Shown: piece after piece, positions 16,823-25,639 of the stretch
Layout: every line of letters begins with the position of its first letter
Position numbering within the stretch: the first letter of the stretch is position 1
DNA from: Paenibacillus naphthalenovorans
GTDB taxonomy: Bacteria > Bacillota > Bacilli > Paenibacillales > NBRC-103111
NCBI RefSeq assembly: GCF_900099895.1
Contig: NZ_FNDY01000007.1
Span: forward strand, 62,001-126,000
Length of the DNA stretch: 64,000 bases
Direction of reading: 5' to 3'
Position numbers and translations under genes: made by a program
Notes under the pieces: model-generated
What the model saw: only the letters and a program-made list of their open reading frames with translations
Told to the model about the DNA's origin: nothing
The model's database searches: none

Positions 16823-16841
16823 ACTTCCCGTAGTCCGAAAT

Positions 16842-17348
16842 TTATAAGCCAAAAATGGCATCGATCATCGGCTTCGTCTCTCCACCGGGATACAATAGAT
16901 ACAACAGAACGTAAACCGCGACGCCGGTAGGCGCCGTAAGCAGCCATATGACGGCTGTCCAGCGTCCAATTTTTCTATGCTTGGCGAATTTTTGTTTAAA
17001 CGCTAACGTTAAGGTCACTATACCGAATACCGCGGCCGTTGTTGCCAAAGTAATATGAAAAAATAAAAACAAGTGATAGGCCAGCTTCAATTCCTCTGGT
17101 CCGCCAAAAGACGTATTTCCGACGAAAACGGTGCGGCTCGCATAGACCAGAAAGAAGGCCAGAGCAAAGCCGGCGCCCCACAGCATCACCTTTTGGTGCT
17201 TTTCCCGGTTTCCTTTGATAATGTGATACCACCCGATCGCAACTAGTATGGCGCTGATGATAATGAAACTGGTACTGATAGTCGGCAATATCGCCACTTT
17301 CACATCCCACCCGTTCGTTTCAGTAAAATATGATTTTGTATGAAACAC
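16842..17348 (-). CDS. ctaM: DUF420 membrane protein, cytochrome oxidase assembly factor CtaM-like
   Basis: Small membrane protein with five predicted helices and conserved histidines (GWYHIIKGNREKHQKVM; LAYHLFLFFHITLATTA), the DUF420/YozB family. In Staphylococcus the homologue CtaM is needed to mature haem-copper oxidases. Its place directly after ctaG, with GTG touching the ctaG stop codon, fits this role. The frame begins at GTG 17348, but better ribosome binding geometry (GGTGGG, eight bases) favours an internal GTG at 17297. The exact start is open. Confidence 0.82.
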   Translation of the reverse strand: MFHTKSYFTETNGWDVKVAILPTISTSFIIISAILVAIGWYHIIKGNREKHQKVMLWGAGFALAFFLVYASRTVFVGNTSFGGPEELKLAYHLFLFFHITLATTAAVFGIVTLTLAFKQKFAKHRKIGRWTAVIWLLTAPTGVAVYVLLYLLYPGGETKPMIDAIFGL

Positions 17349-18221
17349 TTAAGCCCGATTCGCATGTTCCGGAGAGAAATAAGCGCTATTTGTCAAATCA
17401 TCTTCTTCCTTGTTGCGTTCTTTTCGGTACCATCGGAAGAAGACATACGCAAGAGCTATACCGTAGACGATTTCTTGAACGATTTTCATAATAACCCCGC
17501 CGAGCTGTTGATCATCGATCATCGGCAGTGCCCAAAAGTGTATAGATACGGAGGCATACATATCATATAACGGTTCTTTGGCGAAGATGATCAAGGCACA
17601 AGCCGGGGTCAGCAGAATGCCGTTCAGGAAAATGTACGCCATCTTCTTCAATTCGGACATCGTATTGTACTCCGGCACCGGGCAGAAGATCGGGAACCAC
17701 GCCTGAAATGCAGCGAACAGGAAAATGGCCTTATATACGGTAAGAATATAAGGGTTAGCCATCAGCCAGTCCATCACCATCGGAATATGATACATAGAGA
17801 AGATAAAATTGAAGAAGAACAGGGAAAACAACGGGGCGCTCATCCAATGTAACATACGTTGGGCGCCCTTGCCTTTGAGCCCCGCCTTGAGCAGCCAGCC
17901 CGGTGTACCCAGAAGGAACATCGGCGGCATAATCAAATACAAGATCGACTGTTGAAACATATGCACACTGAACAAGTAATGGTGTCCATAATAAGAGATC
18001 GGACTTCCGTCTGCAGCATACCAAAGGGCCAGTCCGCTCCAAAACCACAGCTTCTGCTTTAGCGTTACAGGCTCACTGTCGGCAAAATCCTTGCGCCAGC
18101 GTCCTACGCATAGTGTATATAAAACACCGAGCACAATGATAAAGAGCAAAAATCCGGGACTCCACAACTGTATGAACGTAGGGACATTCCCATGGCCTGC
18201 ATGGGAGACGGTAGGATCCAT
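17349..18221 (-). CDS. ctaG: Cytochrome c oxidase assembly factor CtaG (caa3 type)
   Basis: Polytopic membrane protein of 290 residues with seven predicted helices and His-rich extracellular segments (MDPTVSHAGHGNV; SYYGHHYLFSVHMFQQSIL). The family is required for assembly of the caa3 oxidase in Bacillus, probably in copper delivery. AAAGGAG precedes the ATG. It lies after the ctaCDEF terminator, so it appears to be transcribed separately and to read on into ctaM. Confidence 0.93.
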   Translation of the reverse strand: MDPTVSHAGHGNVPTFIQLWSPGFLLFIIVLGVLYTLCVGRWRKDFADSEPVTLKQKLWFWSGLALWYAADGSPISYYGHHYLFSVHMFQQSILYLIMPPMFLLGTPGWLLKAGLKGKGAQRMLHWMSAPLFSLFFFNFIFSMYHIPMVMDWLMANPYILTVYKAIFLFAAFQAWFPIFCPVPEYNTMSELKKMAYIFLNGILLTPACALIIFAKEPLYDMYASVSIHFWALPMIDDQQLGGVIMKIVQEIVYGIALAYVFFRWYRKERNKEEDDLTNSAYFSPEHANRA

Positions 18222-18301
18222 ATCGGATAACGACTCCTTTCTGTTTCACTCTATACCGGAAGTTGTGTCGAATTCGTGAAAATTTTCCCATAGTTATACA
18301 A

Positions 18302-18337
18302 AAGAGAGCGGCTTTCTAAGAATAAGCCGCCTCTCTA
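18302..18337 (-). terminator. Terminator of ctaCDEF
   Basis: On the minus strand AGAGAGGCGGCTT pairs with AAGCCGCTCTCT and is followed by TTTTG, a few bases after the ctaF stop codon. Confidence 0.8.
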
Positions 18338-18343
18338 AACCTT

Positions 18344-18655
18344 TTACCACCACATCCAAAATACTGCTGCCGCCACTACGGTCAGTGCAATAAAAGTACC
18401 GAACGCGAGTCCGATGATTGGGAACATATGCCCGCGATCTTTCATATGCATCCAATAAGCTAACTGGAATAAAATCTGAACGATCCCTAAACCGACAATG
18501 AAGATGATAATAAATGTACGATCCAATCCGCCGTAAAGGACAACCGCAAAAGCAAGCATCGTAAGCAGGATGGAAACGATGTAGGACAGGTAATGATTTT
18601 TAGGACCTTCTAAACGGTGACGTTCACCTGCAGATGTCTGGTGTTGGTTGCTCAT
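18344..18655 (-). CDS. ctaF: Cytochrome c oxidase subunit IV (CtaF)
   Basis: Small subunit of 103 residues with three membrane helices, including the family pattern FQLAYWMHMKDRGHMFPIIG. It is the last gene of ctaCDEF, starting one base after the ctaE stop codon, with GGTGGG inside the end of ctaE as ribosome binding site. This subunit IV is the prokaryotic type, found with caa3 and quinol oxidases. Confidence 0.92.
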   Translation of the reverse strand: MSNQHQTSAGERHRLEGPKNHYLSYIVSILLTMLAFAVVLYGGLDRTFIIIFIVGLGIVQILFQLAYWMHMKDRGHMFPIIGLAFGTFIALTVVAAAVFWMWW

Positions 18656-18656
18656 G

Positions 18657-19280
18657 TTAAGGACCCACCTTCCCCATCAGATACACTACCGTAAAGATGA
18701 ATACCCATACGACGTCGATAAAGTGCCAGTATAAGCCAGCCACATAATATTTTGGCGCAGTAACTGTAGTAAGACCTTTTTTGAAGCCCATAATGATCAA
18801 CAGCGAGATCCACAGTACCCCGAACGCTACGTGCGCTCCGTGAAAACCGACCAAGGTATAGAACGATGTAGCGAAGGCGCTCTTGGAGAACGTGTGTCCT
18901 TCATGTACGTAATGTATAAACTCGTAAACTTCAATACCCAAAAACGCAAGGCCAAGCAAAACGGTTACCGCCATCCAGGCTTGCAGCTTCTGGAATTGTC
19001 CGCGATGCAGCGCCATGGTGCCGAATACGCTTGTCAAGGAGCTCGTAAGCAAGATAAACGTCGAGAGCGCGATAAGATCCAACTGGAATAGCTGCTGAGC
19101 TGTCGGTCCATCCGGCACCTGATTGCGGAGCGCGATGAAGGAGGCGAAGAGCGTACCGAAAAGCACGCATTCGCCGCCAAGGAACAGCCAAAAGCCAAGA
19201 ACTTTATTTTTACCTTCCAATGTTGCTGTTTCTGCGTGAGGTGGCAGGGCACCGCCTACTTCATGATGTGCTGCACTCAT
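18657..19280 (-). CDS. ctaE: Cytochrome c oxidase subunit III (CtaE)
   Basis: Seven-helix subunit of 207 residues without catalytic cofactors. Characteristic parts are LGFWLFLGGECVLFGTLFAS and VGFHGAHVAFGVLW, and the C-terminus YWHFIDVVWVFIFTVVYL is typical of the family. Its ATG overlaps the ctaD TGA (ATGA), indicating translational coupling. Confidence 0.95.
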   Translation of the reverse strand: MSAAHHEVGGALPPHAETATLEGKNKVLGFWLFLGGECVLFGTLFASFIALRNQVPDGPTAQQLFQLDLIALSTFILLTSSLTSVFGTMALHRGQFQKLQAWMAVTVLLGLAFLGIEVYEFIHYVHEGHTFSKSAFATSFYTLVGFHGAHVAFGVLWISLLIIMGFKKGLTTVTAPKYYVAGLYWHFIDVVWVFIFTVVYLMGKVGP

Positions 19281-21127
19281 GCCTTAACCCCCTTATCATT
19301 TAACTCTTCTGGTTCGATATGGAATCCGTGATCGTCAATGACGGATCGGAAGAACATAGCGATCAGAGTGATACCCAGACCGATAATGGCCACCGCATAA
19401 TGATGGTACATAAATCCGTAACCGGCAACAAACAATCCTACGGACATAATAAACGGCAGAATGGAAGGATTCGGCATGTGAATCGGGCCGATCGGTTCGG
19501 CCGGCGTCATCTCTTTGTTGCCTGCCATTTTTTCTTTCCAGAATGCATCATAACCGCGAACGAGCGGAGTTTGCTTAAAGTTATATTCCGGTGGAGGAGA
19601 AGGAATCGTCCACTCCAGTGTCCGGCCGTCCCAAGGATCGGCAAGCGCGTCAACCGGTTTTCTGGCTGTGACAATAATGTTGATTACGAATACGATCGTT
19701 CCGATACCCATTAAGAACGCCCCGATCGTACTGATCAAGTTCCCTTGTTCAAGACCTACGCCAGGCTGATACGTAAATACCCGTCTCGGCATTCCCATAA
19801 GACCAAGGAAGTGCTGAGGGAAGAAAGTCATATGGAAACCGATGAAGAAGGTCCAGAAATGAATCTTGCCCAAAGTTTCATTCAGCATGCGTCCGAACAT
19901 CTTCGGCCACCAGTAATAGGAAGCGGCGAACAGAGCAAGAACCAGACCGCCGACGATAACATAGTGAAAGTGCGCCACGACAAAGTACGTATCGTGGTAT
20001 TGAAGGTCAGCCGCCGGTACCGCAAGCATAACCCCGGTTACGCCACCCATAACGAACGTCGGAATAAAGGACGTTGCAAAAATGTTAGCTGTCGTAAAGC
20101 GAATTTGTCCGCCCCACAGCGTGAACAACCAGTTGAAAATCTTAATCCCCGTCGGAACGGCGATAGCCATCGTTGCGACCCCAAAGATCGCGTTACCGAC
20201 AGGACCAATCCCTACAGCAAACATATGATGGGCCCAAACCATGAAGCCCAGGAATCCGATCAACGCTGTCGCGAATACCATGGAGCTGTAACCGAACAAA
20301 CGTTTTTTCGAGAAAGTGGCTACAACATCGGAAATGATGCCGAATGCCGGCAAAATCAAGATATATACTTCAGGGTGACCAAAAATCCAGAAAATATGCT
20401 CCCAAAGGATCGGATTACCGCCCTTGGTTATATCGAAGAACGCGCCTCCGAAAAGCCGGTCAAACATCAATTCCACAAGACCTACCGTAATGGCAGGGAA
20501 AGCAAAAAGTATAAGTAAGGATGTAATAAAAGACGCCCAAGTAAACATTGGCATTCTCATGTAAGTCATTCCCGGCGCACGCATGTTGATGATCGTTACA
20601 AGGAAGTTAATCCCCGCGATCAGCGTGCCCAAACCGGAAATCTGAATTCCGAGCACGTAGAAGTCTACACCTTTAAACGTTCCGGTGGGATCTATAATTC
20701 CGGAAAGCGGTGGATATGCCGTCCATCCGGCAGCCGGCGCGCCCCCCAGAAACCAGGATGTGTTCAGAAGTACGCCTCCAAAGAAAAACAACCAGAAGCC
20801 TAATGCATTAAGGAATGGGAACGCTACGTCGCGAGCCCCGATTTGAAGCGGGACGATAGCATTCATAAAAGCAAAGATAACCGGCATGACCGCAAAGAAA
20901 ATCATGGTCGTACCATGCATTGTAGTCAATTCGTTAAACGTGTCGCCAATAAATATTTTCTGGTCGGGGTAAGCCAGTTGAATCCGAATGAGAATCGCTT
21001 CAAGACCACCGACTAAGAAAAAGAGACCGCCTGCGATCAAATATAAAATTCCGATCTTTTTATGGTCCACCGTGGTAAGCCAATCCATCAGACCAGTGTA
21101 CCGTTTTGCCGAGTGTGCGTGAGCCAC
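19277..21127 (-). CDS. ctaD: Cytochrome c oxidase subunit I (CtaD)
   Basis: Catalytic haem-copper subunit of 616 residues with about 14 helices. The Cu-B and cross-linked Tyr motif is intact in WIFGHPEVYILILP. The haem ligand region HDTYFVVAHFHYVIVGG and the low-spin haem His in TMHGTTMIFFAVMPVIF are also present. The glutamate in HPEVY at the end of the D-channel identifies an A-type oxidase. The start is GTG 21127 after AAAAAGGAGG. It lies 30 bp after ctaC in ctaCDEF. Confidence 0.97.
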   Translation of the reverse strand: MAHAHSAKRYTGLMDWLTTVDHKKIGILYLIAGGLFFLVGGLEAILIRIQLAYPDQKIFIGDTFNELTTMHGTTMIFFAVMPVIFAFMNAIVPLQIGARDVAFPFLNALGFWLFFFGGVLLNTSWFLGGAPAAGWTAYPPLSGIIDPTGTFKGVDFYVLGIQISGLGTLIAGINFLVTIINMRAPGMTYMRMPMFTWASFITSLLILFAFPAITVGLVELMFDRLFGGAFFDITKGGNPILWEHIFWIFGHPEVYILILPAFGIISDVVATFSKKRLFGYSSMVFATALIGFLGFMVWAHHMFAVGIGPVGNAIFGVATMAIAVPTGIKIFNWLFTLWGGQIRFTTANIFATSFIPTFVMGGVTGVMLAVPAADLQYHDTYFVVAHFHYVIVGGLVLALFAASYYWWPKMFGRMLNETLGKIHFWTFFIGFHMTFFPQHFLGLMGMPRRVFTYQPGVGLEQGNLISTIGAFLMGIGTIVFVINIIVTARKPVDALADPWDGRTLEWTIPSPPPEYNFKQTPLVRGYDAFWKEKMAGNKEMTPAEPIGPIHMPNPSILPFIMSVGLFVAGYGFMYHHYAVAIIGLGITLIAMFFRSVIDDHGFHIEPEELNDKGVKA

Positions 21128-21157
21128 CGTTTTAACCTCCTTTTTCCCTGATGCTCG

Positions 21158-22183
21158 TTACTTCAACGAATTCAAGTATTTGATGATATCGTCGATCTCC
21201 TGATCCTTGAGAGGAGTCATTGGATTCGGTGCGTTTTCACTAAAGGCCGGCATCTTGTTGCCCGGTTTCACGGACTGCGGATCCGAAATCCATTTTTTCA
21301 AGCTCTCGTCAGAATGAGGGAGAATCCCGGCAACGAGCTCACGGGAAGCAAAACCGTTCAAGTTCGGACCGGCGCCGAGCCCTTGTGCGTTAACAGCATG
21401 ACAGGCCAAGCAGTTGTTTTTGAAGAGTTCTTCTCCGCGTTTTGCTTCTGCAGGAACAGCAGCCGGCGCCTTCATCTTAGCCACCCATTGGTCGAAATCG
21501 GCTTGCTCCATAGAAACCACTTTAAAGTCCATTAAAGCATGGGATGCGCCGCAAAGCTCCGCACACTTTCCTTTAAATACATCGACATCGGATGCTTCCA
21601 AGTAGTAAACGTTCGTCGAACCCGGGTTTGTGTCCATTTTACCGCCGAGCGACGGTACCCAGAAGGAGTGTTTGACATCGGAAGCGGTTAATTCAAAAGC
21701 AATTTTTTTATTCGTAGGAATAACAAGATCCTGAGCTGTAGCGATGCCCAAGGTCGGGTATTCAAACTGCCACCAGAACGCATGCGCCGTAACCTTGACG
21801 TGAAGCGCGTCCTCGTTTTCTCTGTGATCCTCCAGCACTTTGAAGGTATACTGCACTGTCGGAACCGCCAAAATCAGAAGCAGGATGATCGGGATAACCG
21901 TCCATATGATCTCCAGCGTATGACTGCCTTCAACTTGTTTTGGAATGATATCTTTGTCGCCTTTTTTCTTTCTAAAGCGGACCAAGACATACAAATAAAT
22001 AACAAATACGACCACAACAACCAGCAGCATTATACCGAAGCTGAGTTTCATCAAGAACAGCTGGTCTTCGGCTACCGGACCTCTTGGCTTCAAGGCGGAA
22101 ATTGTTTCGTCTCCACACCCTGTTAACAGTGCCATCAACCCGAAGAGAGGGATGAAACGCCACAGATTTTGCCATCGAATCAT
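21158..22183 (-). CDS. ctaC: Cytochrome c oxidase subunit II with fused cytochrome c (CtaC)
   Basis: Lipoprotein of 341 residues. The lipobox LLTGC lies near residue 23. Two membrane helices follow, then a cupredoxin domain with the Cu-A ligands in CAELCGASHALM. A C-terminal cytochrome c domain has the haem-attachment motif NNCLACHAVN and a later Met ligand (GNKMPAFSENAP). The fused cytochrome c makes this the caa3 subtype, which accepts electrons without a separate soluble cytochrome. It is the first gene of ctaCDEF. Confidence 0.96.
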   Translation of the reverse strand: MIRWQNLWRFIPLFGLMALLTGCGDETISALKPRGPVAEDQLFLMKLSFGIMLLVVVVVFVIYLYVLVRFRKKKGDKDIIPKQVEGSHTLEIIWTVIPIILLLILAVPTVQYTFKVLEDHRENEDALHVKVTAHAFWWQFEYPTLGIATAQDLVIPTNKKIAFELTASDVKHSFWVPSLGGKMDTNPGSTNVYYLEASDVDVFKGKCAELCGASHALMDFKVVSMEQADFDQWVAKMKAPAAVPAEAKRGEELFKNNCLACHAVNAQGLGAGPNLNGFASRELVAGILPHSDESLKKWISDPQSVKPGNKMPAFSENAPNPMTPLKDQEIDDIIKYLNSLK

Positions 22184-22238
22184 CTTATTAATCCCACCTT
22201 ATAAAGCAAATATTTTTCGATCAAAAAAAGGTCATTTC

Positions 22239-22298
22239 TTGTCAATGAACCTAATCACCATATTAACTATAAATTCGGACCTGTTTTTTGTCAATGAA
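22239..22298. repeat. Direct repeat pair upstream of ctaC
   Basis: TTGTCAATGAACCT (22239-22252) and TTGTCAATGAATCT (22288-22301) match at 13 of 14 positions, 49 bp apart. The right copy supplies the -35 element of the ctaC promoter on the minus strand; the left copy falls in the early transcribed region. They could be regulator sites. Confidence 0.45.
22266..22294 (-). promoter_or_regulatory. Promoter of ctaCDEF
   Basis: On the minus strand there is a perfect TTGACA (22294-22289), a 17-base spacer and TATAGT (22271-22266). It predicts a leader of about 75 nt before the ctaC ATG. Confidence 0.7.
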
Positions 22299-22388
22299 TC
22301 TCAGGAAGTTCACAAATTGTTCGGAAGTCAAGGTTTTTCAGAGGTTTTCCCATACAATCCCTATTAGGTTATTTCCATTTTGCGGTGT

Positions 22389-22428
22389 ATTTATGCATGT
22401 TTTTGGCTTGCCGCAAGGACGCATAAAT
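22389..22428. repeat. Inverted repeat between ctaC and the spore lipoprotein gene
   Basis: ATTTATGC and GCATAAAT pair, with an inner CTTG/CAAG. It lies immediately upstream of a TATAAT at 22436-22441. It could be an operator or an mRNA element; nothing else supports either. Confidence 0.35.
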
Positions 22429-22524
22429 GCTTCTATATAATCAATCCTAAGATGAAGAAGGGATACCATGATTCGAGCGCTAACCGGGTCCCGAATTCGT
22501 CGTTGAATATGAGGAGGAATCTTG

Positions 22525-23235
22525 ATGCGTACATTTCGTTTATTCACAGGTGTACTTGCACTCGGCATCGTCACGGCGCTGACGGGCTGTTTTTCATGGT
22601 ACGATTACAACAGTGCCAACAACTACGGCAGCAAAAGGGATATGCCCAGGCAGGATACGTCGCGCGCTTACCAGACTCAACAGCAGTATGCCCCCGTTTC
22701 CCATAAAATAACCAAGCTGGAAATGAACCAGTTTCTTTCGGATCAGGTGGCCGCCATGTACGGCGTCAGCAGTGCGATCGTAATGATGGGCGATAATGTC
22801 GCCTATACGGCCATTACCATCGATAGTACGGCGAGCGGAACGCGCGGCGGGGAGGTGCGAGGCACGGAAACGAACAATTACGGACTGGTTAGAGGATTAT
22901 ACAATACGTACACGCCGCAAAGCGATTACGCCGACCCAAGTCAGCTCATCAGCGGAGCAAACGGAGCGGAAACCGAAATGCACCACCAGCATTTAACCCA
23001 TCTGTTCAAACAAAAGATCGGAGAAAAAATCCGATCTCTGCAGCCAACGGTTACGGATGTGTACATTACGGCGAACCGCAATATCGTGAATGAATTTACC
23101 CGTTTGGCTCAACAAAGCTGGCAGGGACGTTCACTTGAACCGTACAAGGGTCATTTTACGGAATTAATGGAAGCGACCTTTGGAACAGCGCCAACCATTC
23201 CAAACCAATCGGAATCCAACGGAAGGGAATACTGA
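22525..23235 (+). CDS. YhcN/YlaJ family spore-associated lipoprotein
   Basis: Lipoprotein of 236 residues with lipobox TALTGC near residue 22 and a mature part rich in Gln, Asn and Tyr. The core has VAAMYGVSSAIVMMGDNVAY and VYITANRNIVNEFTRLAQQ, the pattern of YhcN/YlaJ proteins found in the spore inner membrane. Its exact role in spores or germination is not defined. The ATG at 22525 follows GAGGAGG; the TTG one codon earlier is less likely. It is divergent from ctaC and followed by a terminator. Confidence 0.85.
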   Translation: MRTFRLFTGVLALGIVTALTGCFSWYDYNSANNYGSKRDMPRQDTSRAYQTQQQYAPVSHKITKLEMNQFLSDQVAAMYGVSSAIVMMGDNVAYTAITIDSTASGTRGGEVRGTETNNYGLVRGLYNTYTPQSDYADPSQLISGANGAETEMHHQHLTHLFKQKIGEKIRSLQPTVTDVYITANRNIVNEFTRLAQQSWQGRSLEPYKGHFTELMEATFGTAPTIPNQSESNGREY

Positions 23236-23277
23236 GGTTCTTTGCATAAAGCCATGATCATATATGTTCAAGCTTTT

Positions 23278-23303
23278 ACCCGGCTGCCTGTGCCGGGTTT
23301 TCT
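23278..23303 (+). terminator. Intrinsic terminator
   Basis: ACCCGGC and GCCGGGT around TGCCTGT, followed by TTTCTTT. Confidence 0.85.
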
Positions 23304-23420
23304 TTGGTTTATGCAAAAAATCTCAAGCACTCATTCAAGCCTTGGTTTCTTTTTGGTGTTACTTCCTGTAGAATGCAGTATTAATAAGTAGAATAATTCA
23401 AGCATTGAGGAGATATTATA

Positions 23421-24842
23421 ATGAAGAAAAATGAGTTTGCTCTGCTCGGCGTCAGTACAGAATTGGCTAAGTCGCTTCAGAAGCACGGGCTTACGGAACC
23501 TACCCCTATTCAGCGGGAAGCGATTCCCACAGCACTAACCGGCAAGGACATTATTGCCCAGGCGCAGACGGGTACGGGGAAGACCCTTGCTTTTGTACTT
23601 CCGATTCTGGAAACCATTGACCCCGGTCGGCCGCATGTTCAGGCTTTGATCGTCACACCTAGCCGGGAGCTGGCCATACAAATTACGGAAGAAGTTAAAC
23701 GGTGGTCCCCGCTCAAAGGGGTTCGCGTGCTATCGGCTTACGGCGGGCAGGACGTCGAAAGGCAGATTCGGAAGCTTGAAGGAAGCATACATATAATTGT
23801 AGCAACACCCGGACGCCTGTTGGATCATCTGCGGCGGGGTACGGTTCAACTGCACAAGCTTTCGATACTGGTTCTCGATGAAGCTGATCAAATGCTGCAT
23901 ATGGGATTTTTCCCGGAAGTCGAGGAGATCATCTCAGCCACTCCCTCCCGTCGGCAGACGCTGCTTTTTTCGGCCACCATGCCTCAGCGCATCCGGGAGC
24001 TGGCCAAAGCGTATATGCGCCAGCCAGTGGAAATCGAAGTGAAAGCCAAGCGCATCACGTTAGATGAAATCGAACAAGTGGTGATCCAAACGACGGACCG
24101 CGGCAAATTTGAAGCGTTATGTAAACTCATAGAGGAAGAAAACCCTTATTTGGCGATGATTTTCTGCCGGACGAAGCTGCGGGCAAGCAAGCTGAACCAT
24201 GAACTCCTTGAACGCGGCTATGCATCCGACGAACTGCATGGGGATCTTACTCAGGCCAAACGGGAGCAAGTCATGAAACGGTTTCGCGAAGCCAAGATCC
24301 AGTTATTGGTAGCTACCGATGTGGCTGCAAGAGGGCTGGATGTCGAGGGCATCACCCATGTGTTCAATTACGACATTCCGCATGAAGCGGAAAGCTACAT
24401 CCACCGAATCGGTCGAACGGGCCGGGCAGGTCAAAGAGGAAAAGCGATTACGTTCGCCGCCCCTAGAGATACCACTTATCTTGAACTGATCGAAAAAGGC
24501 ATTAAGAGCAGGCTGCCGAAACAATCGGGCAAAGCGCGGGACAATGAGCCCGGCGAGTTCGGCACTCCCACTCACGGGCGCAGCACGTCTGCTGCCGAAG
24601 GCCGCGGACGCAGCACAGCGGCGGGCGAACGCTCTGCCCGGAAACGTGGTCGCGGTTCAGCTTCCGAGCGCTCGACGCAAGGACGCGAACGAAGCCCTGC
24701 GCCGGGTGACCGTCGCCAGTCCCGCGGCCGTACAGCTGCAACGGGCGAACGGTCGGCCCAAGGGCGCGGGCGCGGACGCGGCGAGCGCGGTCAGGCACAG
24801 CAGCCGAAACCGCGAAACGGCGGCAGACGGCGGGGACGCTAA
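23421..24842 (+). CDS. DEAD-box ATP-dependent RNA helicase with Arg/Gly-rich tail
   Basis: RNA helicase of 473 residues. All core motifs are present: Q-motif ([11 protein letters not shown]), motif I AQTGTGKT, motif Ib/GG region, motif II DEAD, motif III SAT, and motif [12 protein letters not shown]. Residues about 375-473 form a disordered tail of repeated basic units ([28 protein letters not shown]) ending GGRRRGR, an RNA-binding tail like that of CshA-type helicases. Likely roles are ribosome assembly, cold adaptation or the degradosome. It belongs to the CshA/CshB/DeaD group, but the tail is unlike any one of them closely enough for a symbol. Confidence 0.93.
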   Translation: MKKNEFALLGVSTELAKSLQKHGLTEPTPIQREAIPTALTGKDIIAQAQTGTGKTLAFVLPILETIDPGRPHVQALIVTPSRELAIQITEEVKRWSPLKGVRVLSAYGGQDVERQIRKLEGSIHIIVATPGRLLDHLRRGTVQLHKLSILVLDEADQMLHMGFFPEVEEIISATPSRRQTLLFSATMPQRIRELAKAYMRQPVEIEVKAKRITLDEIEQVVIQTTDRGKFEALCKLIEEENPYLAMIFCRTKLRASKLNHELLERGYASDELHGDLTQAKREQVMKRFREAKIQLLVATDVAARGLDVEGITHVFNYDIPHEAESYIHRIGRTGRAGQRGKAITFAAPRDTTYLELIEKGIKSRLPKQSGKARDNEPGEFGTPTHGRSTSAAEGRGRSTAAGERSARKRGRGSASERSTQGRERSPAPGDRRQSRGRTAATGERSAQGRGRGRGERGQAQQPKPRNGGRRRGR

Positions 24843-24944
24843 AAAAACGGCTGACGGCTTGGAACTTTACCTTGCATCCTGGAACATGTAGAATATGAAG
24901 TAGGCATGTTAGTATTAATTACTTTCACCTGAAGGAGGGTTTCC

Positions 24945-25535
24945 ATGTACGAGTTGAAGGATAAGGAACTTATTTTTGTTTTTACCGGCCCTAACGGTGC
25001 CGGAAGAAGAACCGTAGCCCAAATGTCCGGCAGCACGCTGGGGATGAAGCAAGTTCTCTCGTACACGACCCGCCCTCCGCGTTCTTCTGAGGTTGACGGA
25101 CAAGATTATCATTTTGTGTCGCGTGAGCAGTTCGCGGCGGCCGAGGCCAACAATGAGTTCATTGAGGTTGTGGAAATTGACGGCAACCGATATGGGATCA
25201 AAGAAAAGGATGTCGCCCAAATGCTGCAAAAACACGGGGCCATTTACCTTATTCTGAACCGGTACGGTGCGGAAATGTTAAAGAAAATTTATGGAGACCG
25301 CGTTATCCGTATTTTTATCTACGCCGACAGGGATACCGTCATGCGCAGAGAGCAGGAACGCGGGGATTCGCCGGAGCTGATCAACCGGTACATGTCGCAT
25401 TATGATGAAGAAATGGCATATAAAGACTCCTGTGAGCATGCGTTCGAGAACCTGGACCTGGCGCACACCGTTTTCGATTTGACGAAGACGCTTGACGACA
25501 ATTACCTTCACCGTAATTTGCTTGATCTTGACTAA
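24945..25535 (+). CDS. Guanylate-kinase-like protein with altered Walker A
   Basis: Guanylate kinase fold, 196 residues. The P-loop, GPSGVGKGT in true Gmk, reads GPNGAGRRT at residues 15-23, so the nucleotide-binding Lys is Arg. The GMP-binding part is well kept (SYTTRPPRSSEVDGQDYHFV), as are the Glu/Tyr-containing segment and an Arg-rich lid (DTVMRREQERGD). An essential Gmk is expected elsewhere in the genome. This may be a paralogue with weak or altered activity, or a nucleotide-binding regulator. GAAGGAGGG precedes the ATG. Confidence 0.85.
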   Translation: MYELKDKELIFVFTGPNGAGRRTVAQMSGSTLGMKQVLSYTTRPPRSSEVDGQDYHFVSREQFAAAEANNEFIEVVEIDGNRYGIKEKDVAQMLQKHGAIYLILNRYGAEMLKKIYGDRVIRIFIYADRDTVMRREQERGDSPELINRYMSHYDEEMAYKDSCEHAFENLDLAHTVFDLTKTLDDNYLHRNLLDLD

Positions 25536-25563
25536 GAACACCGGAAAGAAACGGAATAACAAC

Positions 25564-25603
25564 AAAAGGACCGATTTGTCCCCGAGGGCTGACGGTCCTT
25601 TTT
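25564..25603 (+). terminator. Intrinsic terminator
   Basis: AAAAGGACCG pairs with CGGTCCTTTT across a 19-base loop, with a T-run. Confidence 0.85.
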
Positions 25604-25639
25604 GCTAGTCCAAACGAGAATAGACAGGAGGAAGCGTTC

